This document shows positions 1 to 11,992 of a stretch of DNA of 64,000 nt, in pieces. The position numbers were made by a program, and so were the translations under genes. Source of the DNA: Hofstenia miamia (taxonomy: Eukaryota > Xenacoelomorpha > Acoela > Hofsteniidae); assembly GCA_900660155.1 (NCBI GenBank), contig CABFPE010000445.1:138143-202142 (forward strand), in the 5' to 3' direction. The notes below the pieces were generated by a model, which worked only from the letters and a program-made list of their open reading frames with translations, had not been told where the DNA came from and did no database searches. Each line of letters opens with the position of its first letter. Positions within the stretch are counted from its first letter, which is position 1.

Positions 1-149
1 TTCCTTTAAGTATCACGTGATAAAATGATATTATAAAGACACTCGAAAACATCCTATACAAAATATACACATGGATTTCAGAAATAATCTGCACAGGTTT
101 GAATTACCTGGGAGAATTAAATACTTCATGCATTAATTTGAAAGTAAAA
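1..149. repeat. Dispersed direct repeat, copy A (truncated by window edge)
   Basis: This stretch recurs at 11993-12141 in the same orientation with one mismatch (A versus C near base 94). The match ends abruptly at 149/12141 and could extend left beyond the window in this copy. No coding potential, inverted ends or target duplication are visible. It could be a dispersed repeat or a duplicated contig end. Confidence 0.85.
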
Positions 150-714
150 CTTTGCAATTAGAAAAAAGCTAAGCTTCAAGGTAAAGACTGATTTTTCTGT
201 TACTCTTATCACTGTATTGTTCTATTACCAGATAATTGGCCTCATTTTAAGCAAGTTTTGTGATTAATCGCAAATAATTCGGCATCTAGTTGGCTTTAAA
301 TCAAAGTTTTGATACTAGCATCTATCTAGAGTTTTATGACACCGTAGTGTTTTATCCAAAAGCTAAAGAATACTGGAAATGTTATTCGAGCTTAGAAGTT
401 GTTGGTATATTGAGGTTTCTAGGTAAAATCAAGCAGCTCAGAAGCCTATTAAGCCCATGGAATATAATGCAAAGTCAGCATCAAGCACTAATACACTTTA
501 AATAAATAGTAAACAAAATGACATTTTTTTGTTTATAGAATAGCCCTGCATAGAATTACTATAAAATCGTAAAATTGAGGGGGCATGACGTTTTTTACGT
601 TTAGTATTTCGCCTTTAAGCATATTTTATAATTTCACCACATTTGGGACCCCAAGGTTTTTCAAATTTATAAAAAACCTATTTTAGGAATAGCCCTAATA
701 TATATGTATATATG
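150..714. other. AT-rich intergenic stretch
   Basis: No gene is supported. A short 71-codon ORF at 290-505 has no recognisable features. The 10-mer GAATAGCCCT occurs at 538-547 and 687-696, perhaps the remains of an insertion, but nothing else supports this. Confidence 0.5.
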
Positions 715-1088
715 CAGGGTTGGCAAAAAAGTGTATTTTTTATAAAAAACGTTTTAAACGTTTTTTTGCTTTTAGACAGGTCAACATCAAGGTACTAAAA
801 TTTTACTGAAAATGTATATAGTCCCAAACATTGAATTATGATAAACATATCAACATTTATTTTTCTTTGCATGCATGTAATCTAACGCAGGTTTAACAAT
901 TTTTACGATATAAAATTGGTTTTGAAAGTAAGAATGGACGAAACCCAAAAATTATTTTCCCAACTTTCCATAAAGTACTAAATAAATTTGAAAAAACGAA
1001 CATTTAAATAAAACATTGCAAAAAAGTTGTTTTAAACCCTGTTTAAAACATGGTTTAAACATGTCGTGTTTAAAACATGACAACCCTG
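715..1088. mobile_element. hAT-like MITE with GTTTAAAC-rich interior
   Basis: The left end reads CAGGGTTGGCA and the right end reads TGACAACCCTG, which is an imperfect terminal inverted repeat of about 11 bp. The interior carries repeated GTTTTAAAC/GTTTAAAAC words in both orientations, especially near 1030-1080. Flanking octamers (707-714 and 1089-1096) match at about five of eight positions, so a decayed 8-bp target duplication is possible. CAG-starting ends and 8-bp duplications are typical of the hAT superfamily. There is no transposase inside, so it is non-autonomous. Confidence 0.55.
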
Positions 1089-1663
1089 TATGTATCTATA
1101 TATATATGTTACAATAAGATTGTGTAATTAGGAATTTCGTGAAATGCCTAAAATTTCAATGAATTTGTGAAATTGCTATTCCACTTAAAAACTTCATACA
1201 ACAACTAAGTTTGAGGAGTTGGGGTTAGGTTTAGTATTTTTTTTAATAAATACATGAAGTATCTAAATATTTTAATGTTTTTATGATAATGTAATCTATT
1301 ATTTAATAGTTAGCGTTAATGCTATTTCAAACTTTGACAACTGACCACATCTTAGACAATTGTGCTGTGAAGAATTACAAAATAAAGCAAACTTAAACAT
1401 TTTATCCGCACGTGTTGTCGAGTTCATGGAATGTGATAGTTGTGGTAACTCAATCAGAGCAATAAAAAAAGTAGGTCGCTGTTTTGTGGAAGCAATTTAT
1501 TTTAATTTTATTAAAATTCTTCTATTACATTTTTACATCAATATTTCTTTTATGCTGGTGATGTTATAGAAAAAATATTGAGTTGACTTTGTTTTTATAC
1601 CATCCAAAAATGCCAAACCACTCCGCTAGATGTACCAGTAAATTTATTTTACTGTCACAGTGG
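1089..1663. other. AT-rich stretch between MITE and hAT fragment
   Basis: There is no gene I can support. An open stretch at 1360-1569 is more cysteine-rich than chance ORFs but matches no family I know. It could be a decayed part of the hAT element whose C-terminus follows at 1664. Confidence 0.4.
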
Positions 1664-1732
1664 GCAACCGCTAGTGTCGAACGTTTATTTAATGCAATGA
1701 ATCGAATTCAAGCACGCTTAAAACGTGATTAA
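1664..1732 (+). pseudogene. hAT transposase C-terminal fragment
   Basis: In one frame the bases encode ATASVERLFNAMNRIQARLK followed by two residues and a stop. This is the conserved tail of the hAT dimerisation domain (pattern SVER-F-x-x-MN-RI-x-x-R-L). Only this last 22-residue piece is recognisable. No BED finger, catalytic core or continuous upstream reading frame can be seen, so it is a dead remnant. The MITE ending at 1088 has hAT-type ends and may belong to the same superfamily, but the two cannot be joined into one element from this sequence. Confidence 0.7.
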
Positions 1733-3834
1733 ATTTGTTATAATTGAATTATTAAATTGTTGTAATATAAGGACCAATAGACCTAAGCCTATCTTCTTAA
1801 CATAATAGCAATATCACAACGAGAGTTGACAAAGTGCAAAAAAGGCAATTTTAGTATGAATTTTGAATAAGTTAATCGTTGTATACTGAATCCAAACAAG
1901 TTTGTATATATCACTGGATTCAGAATCGAAATTCGAATCCATGAGGATTCCGATTCGTACTCAATTCCAATCCAAGAAATTGAATTCCTCGAATACGTAT
2001 ACATATATTTAAAATTGATTAGGGCAAGAAAAAATAAAAACATTATTTTTTGAGTTAGCCTTTGTATCCTTTGCAAATGTTATTCTCTTCGCTTCAAATA
2101 TATTTCTCTTCTCTGGCCTAAACGCCTAGGTGTTCAGACATTACAAAAATGTGCAAATATCATTTTGGAAATTTTTCAAAATCGGCAATATCCTTAACGT
2201 TTACGTAAAATACATGACTATGTGGAGCTCGAATTATAATTTTTCCCTTATAACTCTGTCATTAACTAATTATTTGCTGGCTTTTACAGGCCTAAAATGT
2301 TAGTGATTTTGTTTATTTGACATTAGCTTACGAGATGTGCAGAGATAAAATTTTATTGTTTCTCAATAAAGCAGGTTCTTTTTTGGTAGACGATATTGTT
2401 TCACTCGATTTTTCACACTTCAAATTAAATTATTTCTCACCCAGCTTTCTTGATTACTATAGTTTGTCTTGTGTTTTCAATTACATCTGTGGCTATACAT
2501 TCTAACATGTAGTTTAAATCAGTGCACTATGCCAGAGGATAAGCTTGCAGATATATATTGGGACTTCAATAGCTTTATATGACTTTTGTTACCTACTGAA
2601 TTGGTACTTAAACGATGGTATTTTGGCTTCGAGCTGTGTTTTATTACTATGACAATTTTTAGAAAGTTTGTCCATGTGTTGAAGTAATATATTAATCAAA
2701 ATTTGGAAATATTGAAGAAACTTATCTTAATGTTGTATAGCAGAAATGAACGTGTTTATATATTATAATTATTTATTTTGGCACAATTTTCTGTAATTTT
2801 GGTTCAATTTATTCCTCAATTTTCACTTCTTTTTACTCAATATAATCTTATCCCCTATGAATTACTAAGCCACTGTTACATCAAATAATTATCCAACATA
2901 GTTTTTGGGCACACTTTAATTAGTAATAGACATGTGGCTTGGGGGTAATAGACATGTGGCTTGTATGCTTGCATCAACGAGGGAGAATTAATTGCTAATG
3001 ACCATGGATTATACACAATTTTTTTATAATATAGACATTCTAAAATCGACAGGTAGCATCATTTGCATTGAAAAGTTAGCCGAAAGGTGTATAAGAGTTG
3101 GAAGACCAAATTTAACCATTGAGAATACATACAATAAAATATTTTAGGTGGTAATTTTGAACCTTTATTCCCTGTTGACTTGTTTTAGTGTTTTTCCAGC
3201 ATTGGATGGATGGCCAATGAGCGAGAATCAAATATTTTCAGAATTTGATTCTTCATTTAAATAATTATAATAAAACAGTTTATAAAGCTAAAGTATTGCA
3301 ACTTGATTTGCAAGACCAGAGACGGTTATATCCCATTCGCCTCTTTTTTTATTACTTTCGTAAATTTATGTCCACATTTAATGATTTTTCAATTCAGTAA
3401 ATTATTGTAGTGATTCTGGACGGATATCCTTCGTAACATCGGTTCGTGCCTAAACGGGCATTTGATAAACAGCTACCCGCAAATCACTACTCTTTTTGTC
3501 TTGATCAACTACTAGTTGCTACCAACGTTTGAAAGCATATATTTAGCTATACAATATAAATGCTTAGCAATTTCCAGAAATCACTGAAATCCGCTAACTT
3601 TCAAAATCGCAAGTTTTGCTTTATACCGATAAACCTCATTTGTAAAATAATTTAACAGTTAAAGTTTCTATTATTTTTATATTTTTAGACTTTTGACCTT
3701 GAACATGCATAATTAGTCCTCAAAATTGTCCCCTTAAATGGGAAGCATTACATTTACTTTGTACAAATGTTTTTTATAATTACTGCGATTCCCCACATGG
3801 ATTAGATGGATATTTGTGACCTACGAGAATTGTC
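1733..3834. other. AT-rich intergenic stretch with simple inverted words
   Basis: Near 1915-1998 the sequence is crowded with GAATCC, GGATTC and GATTCG words in both orientations, which could fold into weak hairpins. At 2922-2961 a unit containing TAATAGACATGTGGCTTG is repeated in tandem about 1.8 times. Otherwise only short unconvincing ORFs occur (for example 2317-2505). Confidence 0.5.
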
Positions 3835-4450
3835 AATAGTTTGAAATTGTAGTTCAGCATTCGGGGAAAGTGTCAAAAGTTACGATTTCAATGAAATGTT
3901 TTCTGCGTTTGCGGGCTCGTAATGGGAATGAATGTTTACTTAGCGGGTAACTGCGCAATTTAGGATAAAAGCGCATTCCCAATTTATCGCTTGGGTGGTA
4001 AATTGATTGAAAAACGTGTTTACAACGCCTGCAGTTAGAGTTTGACATTGAAATTTCGATTGTATTTGTAGAGACTTAACGATACAATCTGAAAGGATGG
4101 TCATAAAAGCGGTTCGCCCCTTTGATCAGCCCAAAGCACAACTTGAGCGATAACATCAAACAGCGCGTTTGTTGTGGGCTGAGGAAAGAGGCGTCATTAA
4201 CACCCTGGTGTCATTAAGCTTCAAACAAACCATCAGCGTCTCGTCACAACACTGTCTTTGAACTGGTTGTTTGTCTTGTCCAATTGAGCAACAAATGTTT
4301 GTGCGGCAACACACATCAATCTGTCAACGGCTTTGTCACCGATGCACGCGAAATACGCTGCGACTTTGTGCGACCAAGTTTATTGGGCTTGTAAACAGTA
4401 GTGTAAGAGGCCTGTTACCGCGCAAGCCGTTTACGCTCTATCTATGATAA
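3835..4450. promoter_or_regulatory. GC-elevated island, candidate enhancer with Fox and TCF-like sites
   Basis: The base composition rises sharply above the AT-rich flanks, without a convincing ORF. Visible motifs include a consensus TCF/LEF site (CCTTTGATCA near 4117), several forkhead-like TGTTTAC/GTAAACA cores (near 3926, 4015, 4393 and 4428) and AAACAAAC/TGTTTG words. CpG-containing words are common. These are the properties of a cis-regulatory module, but function is inferred. An unrecognised minus-strand 64-codon ORF at 3854-4048 overlaps it. Confidence 0.35.
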
Positions 4451-4726
4451 TTTTAGCAATTGTACGCCAAATCCACTTTATCAATTATACTACAAAATCT
4501 AATCTCCACTTCCGCTTTTATCGTTGTTTCACATTTAATTCGATTACATACCAAAATCTCTACAACGCCCTCTCCAATAGGCGCAGTTGTGACCTATTAA
4601 CATTTCACTATCGATCCAAAAACAAGGCAAAGTGCTACATGCACCTATCTACAAAATATTTATCATCTTTTTTATAACGAATAGGTATGCGCCATGCGCC
4701 GCTGCTAAACGTCATGCTTAGCCGTG

Positions 4727-4738
4727 GTCAAAGGCGGG
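4727..4738 (+). promoter_or_regulatory. TCF-like site fused to CCGCC box
   Basis: GTCAAAGGCGGG joins a TCF-like CAAAG core to a CCGCC-type box. The exact reverse complement, CCCGCCTTTGAC, occurs at 28490-28501. A shared GC-rich 12-mer is unexpected in DNA this AT-rich. TCF proteins with a C-clamp are known to use GCCGCC-like helper sites next to the HMG site. Confidence 0.35.
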
Positions 4739-5118
4739 ATACAGCTGCGACTCAGAAAAAACATGTAGTGCAGCTATAATTACAGAATGCACGATTTATT
4801 ACCAAAATCTTGTTGCATTTGTTTTTGTGTTAGCGGAGATTGACAATAAACATCATCAATCTAAACTATCCACCTTCAATTTCATGAATTTATTATTTCT
4901 ACTCCAAATTTTCAATGTAGTCAAAAACATTTTATTCACGCAATGAACAGCCATTTTAGTAATCAGTCACCATATAATGTAAATACCACAGGTGCACACC
5001 TCTCAATTAATTACTGAATTTTTAATTAATCGAAATTTCAATGTGAATGTGAAAACACTTTTTCCAGCTATATTTCCATATTGAATTCTACTGTTGTAGA
5101 TTCCACAAGGTGCCGATT

Positions 5119-5280
5119 AAGGTATGGTATCATACCATTATGTATCATATGGATACCATAGTGGTATGGTAGAGAAACAATTTATGGCCATAATGTGTGA
5201 ACGAATCTTTAAATATGGCTATTATAGATGGTAAAAAAATTTCGCTTTGCAATATATGGCCATACCATAAACAGCACCCC
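5119..5280. repeat. Cluster of inverted ATACCAT/ATGGTAT words
   Basis: About nine copies of ATGGTAT, TACCATA or close variants occur in alternating orientation, for example the near-palindrome TGGTATCATACCA. The cluster could form stacked short hairpins or be a simple repeat array. It is duplicated at about 6006-6160 by the tandem duplication. Confidence 0.6.
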
Positions 5281-5497
5281 TTTTGTGGAATTTCATGCTG
5301 CTAAAGGTTTTATGTTTTTTCTCAAAAATAACTATTAACAATGGATATATATATTTTTTTGGCTTGATACACATTGTCTAAAATTGTGGAATCCTTTGCT
5401 TGAATAGTGAATTTGCATGGATTATAGTTAGTCCTAGTGTATACTTTTCAGGTATTGTTGTAATGCTTACGATTGACAAAGAAACAGCTGAGTTTAT

Positions 5498-5740
5498 GTG
5501 TATTTCTACCTAACAGTTTTATTGATAAACACCGTCAATGTTGTTATTGTTGATGAATGTATGTCAACGGTAAATTGTAAATGGGTAAATATGCCCTTAG
5601 CGACGGTTTTTTATCACCAAACTACTATGGGATATTTTCCCGCCACTGAATTGTTTTTCCGCGAGATAACATCTGCCATGATCTTTGATATGAGACGAAT
5701 TGGAGTTTATAACTGGTTGCGAAAACACCCGCCAGTGTAA
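5498..5740 (+). CDS. Hypothetical 80-codon ORF in tandem repeat (copy 1)
   Basis: I do not recognise this ORF. The start used is TTG-like rather than ATG, and the first plain ATG (MSTVNCKW) is about 20 codons in. The second half is moderately GC-elevated and rich in aromatic residues. An identical ORF lies at 6394-6636 because of the tandem duplication. The same interval also contains CCCGCCA and CTTTGAT motifs, so it may instead be a regulatory island. No splice signals were convincing. Confidence 0.12.
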   Translation: MYFYLTVLLINTVNVVIVDECMSTVNCKWVNMPLATVFYHQTTMGYFPATELFFREITSAMIFDMRRIGVYNWLRKHPPV

Positions 5741-5783
5741 ATGAAATTTATCGTAAAGTCCATCAAATAGTTGTGATTGTTTG

Positions 5784-6679
5784 TTCTACTCCAAATTTTC
5801 AATGTAGTCAAAAACATTTTATTCACGCAATGAACAGCCATTTTAGTAATCAGTCACCATATAATGTAAATACCACAGGTGCACACCTCTCAATTAATTA
5901 CTGAATTTTTAATTAATCGAAATTTCAATGTGAATGTGAAAACACTTTTTCCAGCTATATTTCCATATTGAATTCTACTGTTGTAGATTCCACAAGGTGC
6001 CGATTAAGGTATGGTATCATACCATTATGTATCATATGGATACCATAGTGGTATGGTAGAGAAACAATTTATGGCCATAATGTGTGAACGAATCTTTAAA
6101 TATGGCTATTATAGATGGTAAAAAAATTTCGCTTTGCAATATATGGCCATACCATAAACAGCACCCCTTTTGTGGAATTTCATGCTGCTAAAGGTTTTAT
6201 GTTTTTTCTCAAAAATAACTATTAACAATGGATATATATATATATATATATATTTTGGCTTGATACACATTGTCTAAAATTGTGGAATCCTTTGCTTGAA
6301 TAGTGAATTTGCATGGATTATAGTTAGTCCTAGTGTATACTTTTCAGGTATTGTTGTAATGCTTACGATTGACAAAGAAACAGCTGAGTTTATGTGTATT
6401 TCTACCTAACAGTTTTATTGATAAACACCGTCAATGTTGTTATTGTTGATGAATGTATGTCAACGGTAAATTGTAAATGGGTAAATATGCCCTTAGCGAC
6501 GGTTTTTTATCACCAAACTACTATGGGATATTTTCCCGCCACTGAATTGTTTTTCCGCGAGATAACATCTGCCATGATCTTTGATATGAGACGAATTGGA
6601 GTTTATAACTGGTTGCGAAAACACCCGCCAGTGTAAATGAAATTTATCGTAAAGTCCATCAAATAGTTGTGATTGTTTG
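5784..6679. repeat. Tandem duplication, copy 2
   Basis: This is the second copy of the unit at 4897-5783. It differs mainly by a longer (TA)n run at about 6231-6252, and the match ends at the word GATTGTTTG. Near-perfect identity implies a very recent duplication or an assembly of two haplotypes in series. Confidence 0.95.
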
Positions 6680-7915
6680 TTTATATGTAGCATAGGGGTG
6701 GCGTTTAGATCATTAATTCTGAAGCTTGCTCCGGGCTACCAAAAGAAAAAACCGTCACATTAAGTGAATTGATAGAAGCCAAATAAACAATGCATATCCA
6801 TTAACTTGACTCTGTAAAAACATGAAAGAAACTTTCAAAAAATGTCAGTTCTTCTTCAGAGAAAGTAATCATTTCCTGATTACAATGAGATTAATATAAT
6901 GACATTATCACGACTTTAAAACTATTGCGTGCATCTCTAATTCACCTGAACTTATTAAACTTAAACTGTTTGCAAATAAGACGCTACATCTCGAAATATA
7001 GTCATCTGGAATGCCAACTTTTTAACAAAATTTGTATGAAATACGTTTAATGAAAATTTGTTAATTTGGCCTTTGAGGCCAATGAAGAAATCGAAAAATG
7101 AAATTGGTGCAAAAAGCATAGATATCGGTAAATACAAAGGAACCATTCATATTTTTTCTCGTCTTCTGATGACATATTACCAATAGCGATTATTCCCATA
7201 TTGATACAAATCAAATAATCTTTAAAACTCATATTTTCGAGAAATATGTAAGTGAATTTCATGAGAGATTTCAAAAAATTTATTTCAATTCCAGTTATCT
7301 TTGTGACTTGCTTATTTAATTAACCGCTCCAAACGTAAAATAGAATTTGTTTTAGTATTTAACTATAAGTTAAAATTATACCGAGTGTTATTTCAGTGCA
7401 ATTTTGCACCAAATGTCCTTTACAGCATCATGAAGAATTTCATATTTTTATGTATCAAAAAAATATTTGTTTGATTGAAAACGGAAATTGCCTTTCTTCT
7501 CACTGTCCACTTTTTAATTTATCTTTTATTTTTTGTTTGCATTTCGGTCTCCTAATTTCGTTGCCTGCAGAAAGATTAAAATCTTCTCAAAAGGCTGATT
7601 TTCCGCAGTTTTTATTGCCTATTTTTTATTGAAGCATTTGAAAAAGTTGGTTAAAAGTGATTTACATTGTTTACTCTAAAAACGTAACTATTAATTTTTT
7701 TGAAAATATTTCTTCAAAACACTCTGCACAAAGAAACCTAAAACCTAACAAGATACGTTACGTTTCCTCTCTCCTTTCTCCTTCTATTTACCATTTAGAT
7801 GTCTGCTTCAATCTCCCTTTTAAATGGCATCTTTGTGCTCTGGTATGTAGATGATATGGAATGTAAAAATCACCTTGTTGTTTAATAAATATTGCGCTTA
7901 TGAAGAAATAAATAA
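6680..7915. other. AT-rich intergenic stretch
   Basis: Only short ORFs on both strands, none with recognisable domains. No inverted ends or tandem arrays were noticed. Confidence 0.5.
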
Positions 7916-7919
7916 CTTA

Positions 7920-8170
7920 ATGAATGGTTTTTCCCCAATGACTTTGCCACTTTCAAAGATTTCCCGCCGCTTTATGCTCGTAAACGCTTATTACGACATC
8001 TGGTTTTAAATGCACTTTCATTCCTTTCATATTATATTACGTCGATGCTCTGTTTATAGTAAACGCCCACTAATTCATTAACTAAACCTCTTTTTGTCTT
8101 ACTTTCAAATTAATGGTTTTCAGCCCCTTTATTTAAAAAATGCCGCTAATTTATGGCGTTTAATTATACC
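7920..8170. promoter_or_regulatory. Candidate regulatory island with CAAAGAT + CCCGCCGC
   Basis: TTTCAAAGATTTCCCGCCGC (7951-7970) places a TCF-like core next to a CCGCC box. It is followed by CTCGTAAACGC and TTACGAC words of the posterior-homeobox type (7978-7995) and by GCCGCTAATTTATGGCG near 8142. GC content is mildly raised and there is no ORF. The function is inferred from motif grouping only. Confidence 0.3.
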
Positions 8171-9228
8171 ATGTACTCACTTTTTACCAGTACATTGCTA
8201 ACATCTCTGTCTTGATGGCAACATAATTCCTGTCTTCTCGTGAGTGCATGTAATTTTCTTCCTTATCAAATGTAATAATTTTGTATCTATGTGTAAATTG
8301 GGAATCAATACATTCAAGTAAAATGATTTGTCTCTTGGTTAACAAAACATTGTCTGAATGGTTTTCCAATTGTCAGTCATAAGCCGTTACGCTCTCCTGG
8401 AAACTCAAAGTTTGTTATCACTTATGAGGTCTCACTACGAGCTCCTTTATTCTTATTGTTAATTTAATACTAATTATTCATTTATTTTACTAGTAATATG
8501 TCATTTATTTGCGTAATTTAGACGCATGCATATCGAGCTCTTTAAAGTTGAGTAAATTGGGCCTGATGACAACTTGATAACCATTCTCATCAATTTTACA
8601 TTTGTGAGTAACCCCATGTGAAGAAAATACAAAGTATACGGAAATAGGAATATGGTCATTGTTTAACCTTGAAGCTCCAAATGTTTCTGAACACTATGCT
8701 TAAAAGAATATTTTTGCAATTATTCAAATTATTTTTAATTTTTTAATCGGAAATTTCGATTTGCTAATATTCGCAATTCAATATTTCCTAAAATTGAGCA
8801 GATAGGTTAATTACGATAAACAGCAAATATTGCAGGTAAAATTTTTTGTTTCGATTTATATAAATTAATGACTAATAGTAGTTTATGTTAATGAGCATCT
8901 ATGCAAAGGACAAAAGAAAAAATTCAAAAGAAATTAAATTCACAATGAGGTTTTGTTATGCAATGCTTGGTGTTTAGAAACTTTTGATCGCGGTTGTATT
9001 AAAGAATGAATATTTCATGCACTTTGGATATACATATGTGAGGTGTATGTGAGGTTTCTATTTCATCCAATTCATTACTTCCATGTGCATCTAATATTTT
9101 TTCATAGTTAATGAAAGAGTTTCTTACTAAAGTCGTATTTACTGAAGAGACAGGAGATGTACTGCATGATAAGCCTGAACCCAATGGCTTGTTCAAGGAA
9201 CCTGTGAAGATCTTCCTTATTCTCTGGT
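8171..9228. other. AT-rich intergenic stretch
   Basis: No supported gene or repeat. The short minus-strand ORFs at 8184-8369 and 8999-9196 look like chance. Confidence 0.5.
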
Positions 9229-9350
9229 CAGGGGCGGACGAGGGATTTTCTGACTGGTGAACAGCTCAGTTGTGATCGACTTGGGTGATTTACGAAATCA
9301 AAATCAATGTTGAAAACCTGACGGTTCATGTTCCCCTTCCGTACACCACT
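9229..9350. mobile_element. Short hAT-like MITE copy
   Basis: It starts CAGGGGCGGACGAGGGATTT and ends CCTTCCGTACACCACT. The ends match the MITE family seen at 42543, 46220 and 55563. It is an internally deleted copy of about 120 bp, and its target duplication is not recognisable. Confidence 0.5.
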
Positions 9351-9771
9351 ATTTCAGATGTTAATTTGTACTGTGTGAGTGAACCGAATTTCAGCAGGGT
9401 TTGACTGATCTCTGTTTTCAATACATAAAAATTAAGATGAAATTGTATTCAAGAAAGTTTACTATTGTGAAAGTAGTTCAGCAATTCCTAGTTTCTGCTA
9501 AATCATTCATTATTTGTTTTCTATAGCCGCTGATCAATGTTTTCGTCATGCATTTGATTGTAGCAAACTCCAATTTTCGTGAATACTACATTTACATTCA
9601 CTTATTGGCACCCCATTTGTTCCAGTTCTCTCTCTCTCTCTCAAATATCGCCACCATCAGCTGCAGGAAATCAGCTTCCAATTTATCAGTGTTGCAGATT
9701 TTTTTGGCAAGTTGTCCTTGAAACTGTATTAGGTTTTAATTTGGTATATTAGTCATAATTATATTTGTAAT
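9351..9771. other. AT-rich stretch with (TC)n
   Basis: A short (TC)n tract lies at about 9630-9642. No gene is seen. Confidence 0.5.
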
Positions 9772-10148
9772 AATGTTCTAATAAGCTTATTTGAAATTCT
9801 CTCTGAGGGTTCAAACTGGTAAATAGGCCAATGATCTCATCCCTAGTAAATTTCCTATAAACAACGTTGGTTCCGACCAATTGCGTGCATGCCTGCGTGA
9901 TTAGTTTTTTTTTTTTTTATTTTCTACTAATAATTACAATTGTATAGGTTATTTATTTTAAAGAAAAAAAAAGGAAATGGCCAATTCTAATAATTAAAAA
10001 CTATTAAAGGTTTTACTTGAATTTTTGGTAAGGAATTCCCTGTTTGAGGAAATTTTTCTCCGGTTTCTTTAAAGGAATTTAATTAAAATAAAGCAAATTG
10101 GAAACTTTTTTTTTATTGGCTGGGCCAATGGTAGAAATTTTAAACTTA
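9772..10148. repeat. Direct repeat pair, copy 1
   Basis: It matches 10797-11174 in direct orientation. The first ~95 bp (to about 9866) are almost identical, while the remainder has many substitutions and small indels (roughly 85 percent identity by eye). Both copies end at the word TTTTAAACTTA. No inverted ends, poly-A tail or ORF show what it is. Confidence 0.85.
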
Positions 10149-10796
10149 CATGTTCAAATGTATTTTTTATTTAATATCAAAGAGTGTTTTTTTTTAAAAA
10201 TCGTGTTTTATCTGCAAAGAGAAGATTTCTCTGCTTTGTTTAAATTAAATTTATTGTTGGGTGTAAGTAACTGTGAAAAACCTTCCTTTTCTCCTATTAA
10301 GAATGGGTGAGGGGTTCTTTTTTAATTACAAATACATCTTCTCAAGTTTTATCCATTGTTTGAATTAAAAAATTCTGGTCAATTCTTAGATTCCTATTAT
10401 TCATTTGTAAATCCCTACCACGATTTCAATTTGAATAAAGTTTGAATGGACCCAATGCTTTTGGAAGGGGAGACTTATTCCTTTTTTAAAACCGCACATT
10501 TTCCTTTATTTTACCATCTATCCCGTTTCTTTTTTTTTCCACTTGCAGAAAATATCCTTTCTCCTTTTGGCTATCGAAAGATTTTAACAAAACCGAGTAA
10601 ACTGTTTCAGAGTGTGCACACCAAAATTTGATAATGCCACAAGTTGTTGCTGGATTGTGTATGTAGTATGAAAGTTTTCCAATTGGGTTATGCCAGGAGT
10701 GTGCAACATTATTTGTAGGAGTGCCACCTTTAATAATTTGGGTTCCAGAAAGGTAAATTTTTAATTTGTTTATTAATCAATTTTAAAATTTACAAA
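10149..10796. other. Spacer between direct repeats
   Basis: Two small T-rich ORFs (10098-10310 and 10446-10631) are not convincing. No other structure was noted. Confidence 0.4.
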
Positions 10797-11174
10797 AATG
10801 TTCTAATAAGCTTATTTGAAATTCTCTCTGAGGGTTCAAACTGGTAAATAGGCCAATGATCTCATCCCTAGTAAATTTCCTATCTACAACGTTGGCCCCG
10901 ACTTAGTTGCTTAAATCCCTGCGCAGTCGTTTAATTTTTCTTTATGTCCCACTAAGCATTGCAATTGTATAGATTATTCATTTTAAAAAAAAAAAACGAA
11001 ATTGCCCATTTCTACCAGTTAGAAAATATTAAGGGTTTTACTTGAATTTCTGGTAACTAATTCACTGTTTAGAGTAGATTTTCCTCAGCTTCCTTAAAAG
11101 CAGTTTAATTAAAGTAACGCAAATTGGAAGCTTTCTTTTTATTGCCTGGGCAAATGATAGAAATTTTAAACTTA
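10797..11174. repeat. Direct repeat pair, copy 2
   Basis: This is the second copy of the 9772-10148 unit, offset 1,025 bp. It is followed after about 25 bp by an N (11202) and a (TA)n tract. Confidence 0.85.
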
Positions 11175-11202
11175 GCTGTAACAGATGTCTTCGTTAGCTA
11201 AN

Positions 11203-11224
11203 ATATATATATATATATATATAT
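11203..11224. repeat. (TA)n microsatellite beside assembly N
   Basis: A TA dinucleotide run directly follows the N at 11202, which probably marks unresolved array length. Confidence 0.9.
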
Positions 11225-11649
11225 TAGAGGTATTCCAAAATTTATTTTCTTAAACTTTGTGCGGGATGGTGGACAAATGGTATAAAAATAATTTTAATAT
11301 TAAAATTTTTCACGAATTATTTAAATTTCGTCATGCCCTTTCTTTATTTAGATTTTACATAAGAAAGTTAAATAAGCAGTATAAAATGCGTTTGTTAATG
11401 TTACGGAAAATATAGAATTTAATTACTAAGTTGCTTTAATATTCATATTTGTTAGCAAAACAGAGGGGACGGCTGTCCCCACTCACCTTCCATCTCTGTC
11501 TACTCCTTATTTTATTCCTATTTTCAAAAACTGTCTAAATAAATTTTTAGTGGTTTTCATAATATAAAAACCCTTATTTTCAAAATTTTCTGCTACCCTT
11601 GAACCAAAAGTGCCTTAAAAGACTAATACTAGCTGTCGAGTGCATACAT

Positions 11650-11653
11650 ATAT

Positions 11654-11734
<81 letters not shown>
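11650..11734. repeat. (TA)n microsatellite
   Basis: A long, nearly pure TA run. It creates spurious YIYIYI reading frames on both strands. Confidence 0.97.
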
Positions 11735-11738
<4 letters not shown>

Positions 11739-11992
11739 TTTTGTAGAGTCTCAAAAATCATTACAATTTTTGAAAGATATGATTTGATTTTGCATAAATT
11801 TAAAATTATAGTTTTGTAATAATATAAAAAATATTTGAACCACAACCTATTGAAAACATTTTAGGACTGCACCTGCTTAAAAATCACAAAATCGCAAATT
11901 AGGTCTAACTGTTGAAAAGCCATTAAATTAGTTACAAAACTTCTTACAATCACACATATTATTGGTAGATTTATGGCTTAATGGGCTCGAAA

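Larger units (their letters stand above)
4897..5783. repeat. Tandem duplication, copy 1
   Basis: This 887-bp unit is followed directly by a second copy at 5784-6679. By eye the two are identical except for a (TA)n/T-tract near 5343-5360 versus 6230-6252. No N separates them. The unit contains an 80-codon ORF (5498-5740) that I cannot identify, a cluster of TATGGTA/TACCATA words (5119-5280), and a CCCGCCA box with a nearby ATCTTTGAT TCF-like site (5639-5690). Confidence 0.95.

Noticed and set aside
11599-11845. ORFs with YIYIYI runs on both strands
   Set aside because: They are produced by the (TA)n microsatellite.
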